A stretch of 64,000 nt of DNA from Litorimonas sp051251645. Its GTDB lineage: Bacteria; Pseudomonadota; Alphaproteobacteria; Caulobacterales; Maricaulaceae. This document shows positions 62,085 to 64,000 of the stretch, piece after piece (positions within the stretch are counted from its first letter, which is position 1; each line of letters opens with the position of its first letter). The stretch is from assembly GCA_051251645.1 (NCBI GenBank), contig JBPOEY010000001.1, forward strand, positions 124,001 through 188,000, in the 5' to 3' direction. A program made the translations under genes and the position numbers. Under the pieces are notes generated by a model. That model saw nothing but the letters and a program-made list of their open reading frames with translations. It ran no database searches and had not been told where the DNA came from.

Positions 62085-63216
62085 AAGCGACCCGCTCGCC
62101 GTCTATTTGCATTGGCCCTATTGCGCGGCGATCTGCCCTTATTGCGATTTCAATGTTCATTTGGACAAACGCGCCGATGAAGGCGAGCAGCTGGTCGCGG
62201 CGATGGTGGCGGATCTGGCTCACTGGCGGGACTGGACGGGGGCGCGGCAGGTGGGCTCAATCCATTTCGGTGGCGGCACGCCGTCGCTGCTCAATGGACC
62301 GCAATTAAAGACACTGACCGATGCCGTCAGGGCGCTTTGGAAGACTGAGGGCGCGGAAATTGCGCTGGAAGCCAATCCCAATGATGTCACGCCCGCGCGC
62401 ATCGACGCGTGGCGCGCAGCGGGACTCACCCGGCTGTCTCTCGGGGTGCAAAGCTTCGATGATGCCGTTCTATCGCGGTTGGGGCGGGATCATGACGGGG
62501 CGTCTGCCCAGCGTGCGCTCACGCGGGCCGTGGATAATTTCGTCTCCGTCTCAGCGGACCTCATTTTCGGAGTCGCGGGTGAGCGGTCGGGGCGTCTCGA
62601 CAAGGATTTGGATATATTGCTCGATGTGGGTGTGGCGCATATTTCGACCTACCAGCTCACGATTGAGCCCGGCACGGCCTTTGCGCGGTCTGAGGCGCGC
62701 GGAAACCAGAGGGCCGTCGGCGAAGACCAGAGCGCGGATGACTTTGAGCGGATCAGCGCGCGCCTGCGGGCTGCAGGCTACCGTCACTATGAAGTGTCGA
62801 ACTTCGCAAAGCCCGGCGCTGAGTCGCGCCATAATCTCGCTTACTGGCGCGGACAAGATTATGTCGGGGTTGGTCCCGGCGCACATGGGCGTTTGTGGAC
62901 GGATGCGGGTCGGATTGCGACGGAAACGGCGCTGCGGCCGGCGGACTATATTGCTGCTGTCGCGGCGGATGGCACCGCGATCACAGATCGCGACAGGCTG
63001 AGCGCTGACGCGGCGGCAGAAGAATATGTCATGATGGGCTTGCGGATCGAAGACGGGCTGTCGCTTTCGCGGCTGGCGGATATGCGCGGGACGACGCTCA
63101 CGATTGAGCCCGCACTCCTTGAGGACGATCTGTTGTCGTTGACCGGGGACCGGCTCAGGGCCACGCTCCGGGGTCGTATGGTGCTCGATGCGTTAACACG
63201 CACGCTGCTGCTCTAA
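62068..63216 (+). CDS. hemW: heme chaperone HemW
   Basis: A 382-residue radical SAM protein. The cluster motif CAAICPYCDFN (CxxxCxxC), GGGTPSLL, and the C-terminal HemW domain are present; the coproporphyrinogen oxidase HemN cysteine set is not complete. It carries heme to target proteins. ATG at 62068 overlaps rdgB. Confidence 0.95.
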   Translation: MTATAKSDPLAVYLHWPYCAAICPYCDFNVHLDKRADEGEQLVAAMVADLAHWRDWTGARQVGSIHFGGGTPSLLNGPQLKTLTDAVRALWKTEGAEIALEANPNDVTPARIDAWRAAGLTRLSLGVQSFDDAVLSRLGRDHDGASAQRALTRAVDNFVSVSADLIFGVAGERSGRLDKDLDILLDVGVAHISTYQLTIEPGTAFARSEARGNQRAVGEDQSADDFERISARLRAAGYRHYEVSNFAKPGAESRHNLAYWRGQDYVGVGPGAHGRLWTDAGRIATETALRPADYIAAVAADGTAITDRDRLSADAAAEEYVMMGLRIEDGLSLSRLADMRGTTLTIEPALLEDDLLSLTGDRLRATLRGRMVLDALTRTLLL

Positions 63217-63217
63217 C

Positions 63218-63244
63218 AAAAAAACCCGGGACGAGCCCGGGTTT
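63218..63244. terminator. bidirectional terminator between hemW and sciP
   Basis: AAACCCGGG and CCCGGGTTT pair around ACGAG, with A-rich sequence before and TTTGATTT after. It serves hemW and the convergent DUF1153 gene. Confidence 0.85.
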
Positions 63245-63267
63245 GATTTAGATTGTCTTGGTAGAGA

Positions 63268-63540
63268 CTAGCGATATTGCTGAATTCGCGTGGTGCGCAG
63301 TCCGCTAATGCCGTAGCTCTCAATTGAACGCTGCCAGCTCATAAACTCTTCTGATGAGAGACTATAACGGTCTAACGCGCCGTCGAGCGTCAGCAGTCCA
63401 CCGCGCACGGCAGCCACAACTTCGGCTTTGCGGCGGATAACCCAACGCACTGTATCGGGTTTAGGAAGATCAGCTAATGTCAGAGGCGTGCCTTCCGGAC
63501 CGATCACGACATGTTCACGTTTTTTCATGCGCTCGCTCAT
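63268..63540 (-). CDS. sciP: DUF1153 regulator, SciP-like (CtrA inhibitor)
   Basis: A 90-residue DNA-binding protein, with GPEGTPLTLADLPKPDTVRWVIRRKAEVVAAVRGGLL, LSSEEFMSWQRSIE and the end GLRTTRIQQYR. This matches Caulobacter SciP, which blocks CtrA activity in swarmer cells. The start at 63540 is chosen; ATG at 63528 is also possible. A perfect CtrA box lies upstream. Confidence 0.9.
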   Translation of the reverse strand: MSERMKKREHVVIGPEGTPLTLADLPKPDTVRWVIRRKAEVVAAVRGGLLTLDGALDRYSLSSEEFMSWQRSIESYGISGLRTTRIQQYR

Positions 63541-63626
63541 TGGCTGCGCCTTTCTTCTCAATAGCTGGGTACCTTCCACCAAAGACCCCGCGTGTTTTTG
63601 TTGATATTTGCGATACAGACTGGGTC

Positions 63627-63641
63627 TTAAAGACCTCTTAA
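63627..63641 (-). promoter_or_regulatory. CtrA binding box before sciP
   Basis: TTAA, seven bases, TTAA (63627-63630 and 63638-63641): an exact full CtrA box, about 90 bases before the sciP ATG. In Caulobacter sciP is transcribed by CtrA, closing a feedback loop. Confidence 0.75.
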
Positions 63642-63819
63642 GCGGGTCGTAATTTCATCAATGTTTTCAGTTGTTTACCTTTATTAATGGACAATAATCA
63701 AGGTTAACAACCCGGCAACACTCTGTGGATTGTTTCGGTAGCGGTTTGATTCCGTTGACAAAAATCTTGGGGTGCCCGGCCTGACTCAGACCGTCGACTT
63801 GGTCCGCTTGGCTTCCTAT

Positions 63820-64000
63820 ATGCCGCACACCATGACTCAGACGGCCCCTGAACATACGCTGAATTCTCTTGGATTCGCCAAACCGGAAGGTGAAACGCGC
63901 GTTGTCGTGGCGATGAGCGGCGGCGTGGATAGCTCTGTCTGCGCGGCTTTGCTAGCCCGCCAAGGCTATGATGTGGTCGGTGTAACCTTGCAGCTTTATG
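63820..64000 (+). CDS. mnmA: tRNA-specific 2-thiouridylase MnmA, N-terminal part
   Basis: The window ends 60 codons into this gene. ATG at 63820 (MPHTMTQ) or 63832 (MTQTAPEHT) is followed by VVVAMSGGVDSSVCAALLARQGYDVVGVTLQLY, the PP-loop SGGVDS that binds ATP and the MnmA N-terminus. The enzyme thiolates U34 of tRNAs for Lys, Glu and Gln. The frame has no stop and continues beyond the window. Confidence 0.93.
   Translation, partial: MPHTMTQTAPEHTLNSLGFAKPEGETRVVVAMSGGVDSSVCAALLARQGYDVVGVTLQLY

Overview
The window is a 64 kb piece of an alphaproteobacterial chromosome, most likely from the Caulobacterales/Hyphomonadales/Maricaulales side of the class. Signs of this are a DUF1153 gene of the SciP type behind a perfect CtrA box, a dnaA upstream region crowded with GANTC (CcrM) sites, an EcfG-type promoter in front of a large catalase, and the alphaproteobacterial order dnaA - rpsT - enoyl-CoA hydratase - mutM and grpE - hrcA / rph - rdgB - hemW. 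No tRNA, rRNA, CRISPR array, prophage or complete insertion sequence was found. Species-level identity cannot be read from the sequence.

Layout. 0.4-4.8 kb: an accessory stretch with two small membrane proteins, a relic of tldD, a trimeric autotransporter and small secreted proteins. 4.5-9.4 kb: a cluster of an ECF sigma factor, a convergent RskA-like anti-sigma factor, and DUF4331 and DUF4198 exported proteins. 9.8-13.0 kb: a bacteriophytochrome kinase with its heme oxygenase, flanked by short direct repeats. 13.7-22.4 kb: tldD, then the aa3 cytochrome oxidase operon (coxB, coxA, ctaB, a 50-residue coxF-like gene, ctaG, coxC, DUF983, surf1, GNAT). 22.4-30.6 kb: a TonB-dependent receptor, a LOG protein, an envelope protein with a cut-off LysM-like end, and an RND pump with its adaptor. 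31.0-35.2 kb: propionyl-CoA carboxylase with an extra membrane gene spliced between beta and alpha subunits. 35.3-43.2 kb: an Atm1-type ABC exporter, a lipoprotein/beta-barrel chimera, an SDR, a di-heme peroxidase, DoxX and a quinone reductase. 43.2-45.7 kb: a repeat-rich accessory patch. 45.7-52.8 kb: lepA, katE, an aldehyde dehydrogenase and an NAD(P)-binding protein. 53-64 kb: the replication, translation and chaperone housekeeping block, ending in sciP and the first 60 codons of mnmA.

The most unusual thing here is not a protein. Three gene-free segments (1236-1598, 13257-13671 and, on the minus strand, 43709-44060) are copies of one 350-415 nt element. All three close with the same terminal stem (GACACGAG with CTCGTGTC). 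They share an invariant 16-nt loop held by a stem whose two strands change together between copies, and a second hairpin that also changes in a compensatory way. G-U pairs fix the sense strand. I read this as a multi-copy structured non-coding RNA that I cannot assign to a known family. Copies 1 and 2 both lie next to tldD sequence, real at 13754-15166 and relic at 2049-2166, so one arose by segmental duplication. Copy 3 is diverged and independent, which makes the covariation informative.

Regulation visible in the sequence: SciP/CtrA and CcrM link the window to the Caulobacter-type cell cycle. An EcfG promoter (general stress response) drives katE, and a weaker match precedes the aldehyde dehydrogenase. 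Strong terminators follow the autotransporter, the small secreted protein, the beta-barrel gene, rpsT, the NAD(P)-binding gene and hemW. Two families of short palindromic repeats (around 44.6 and 57.8 kb, and around 45.5 kb) add further RNA- or DNA-level structure.
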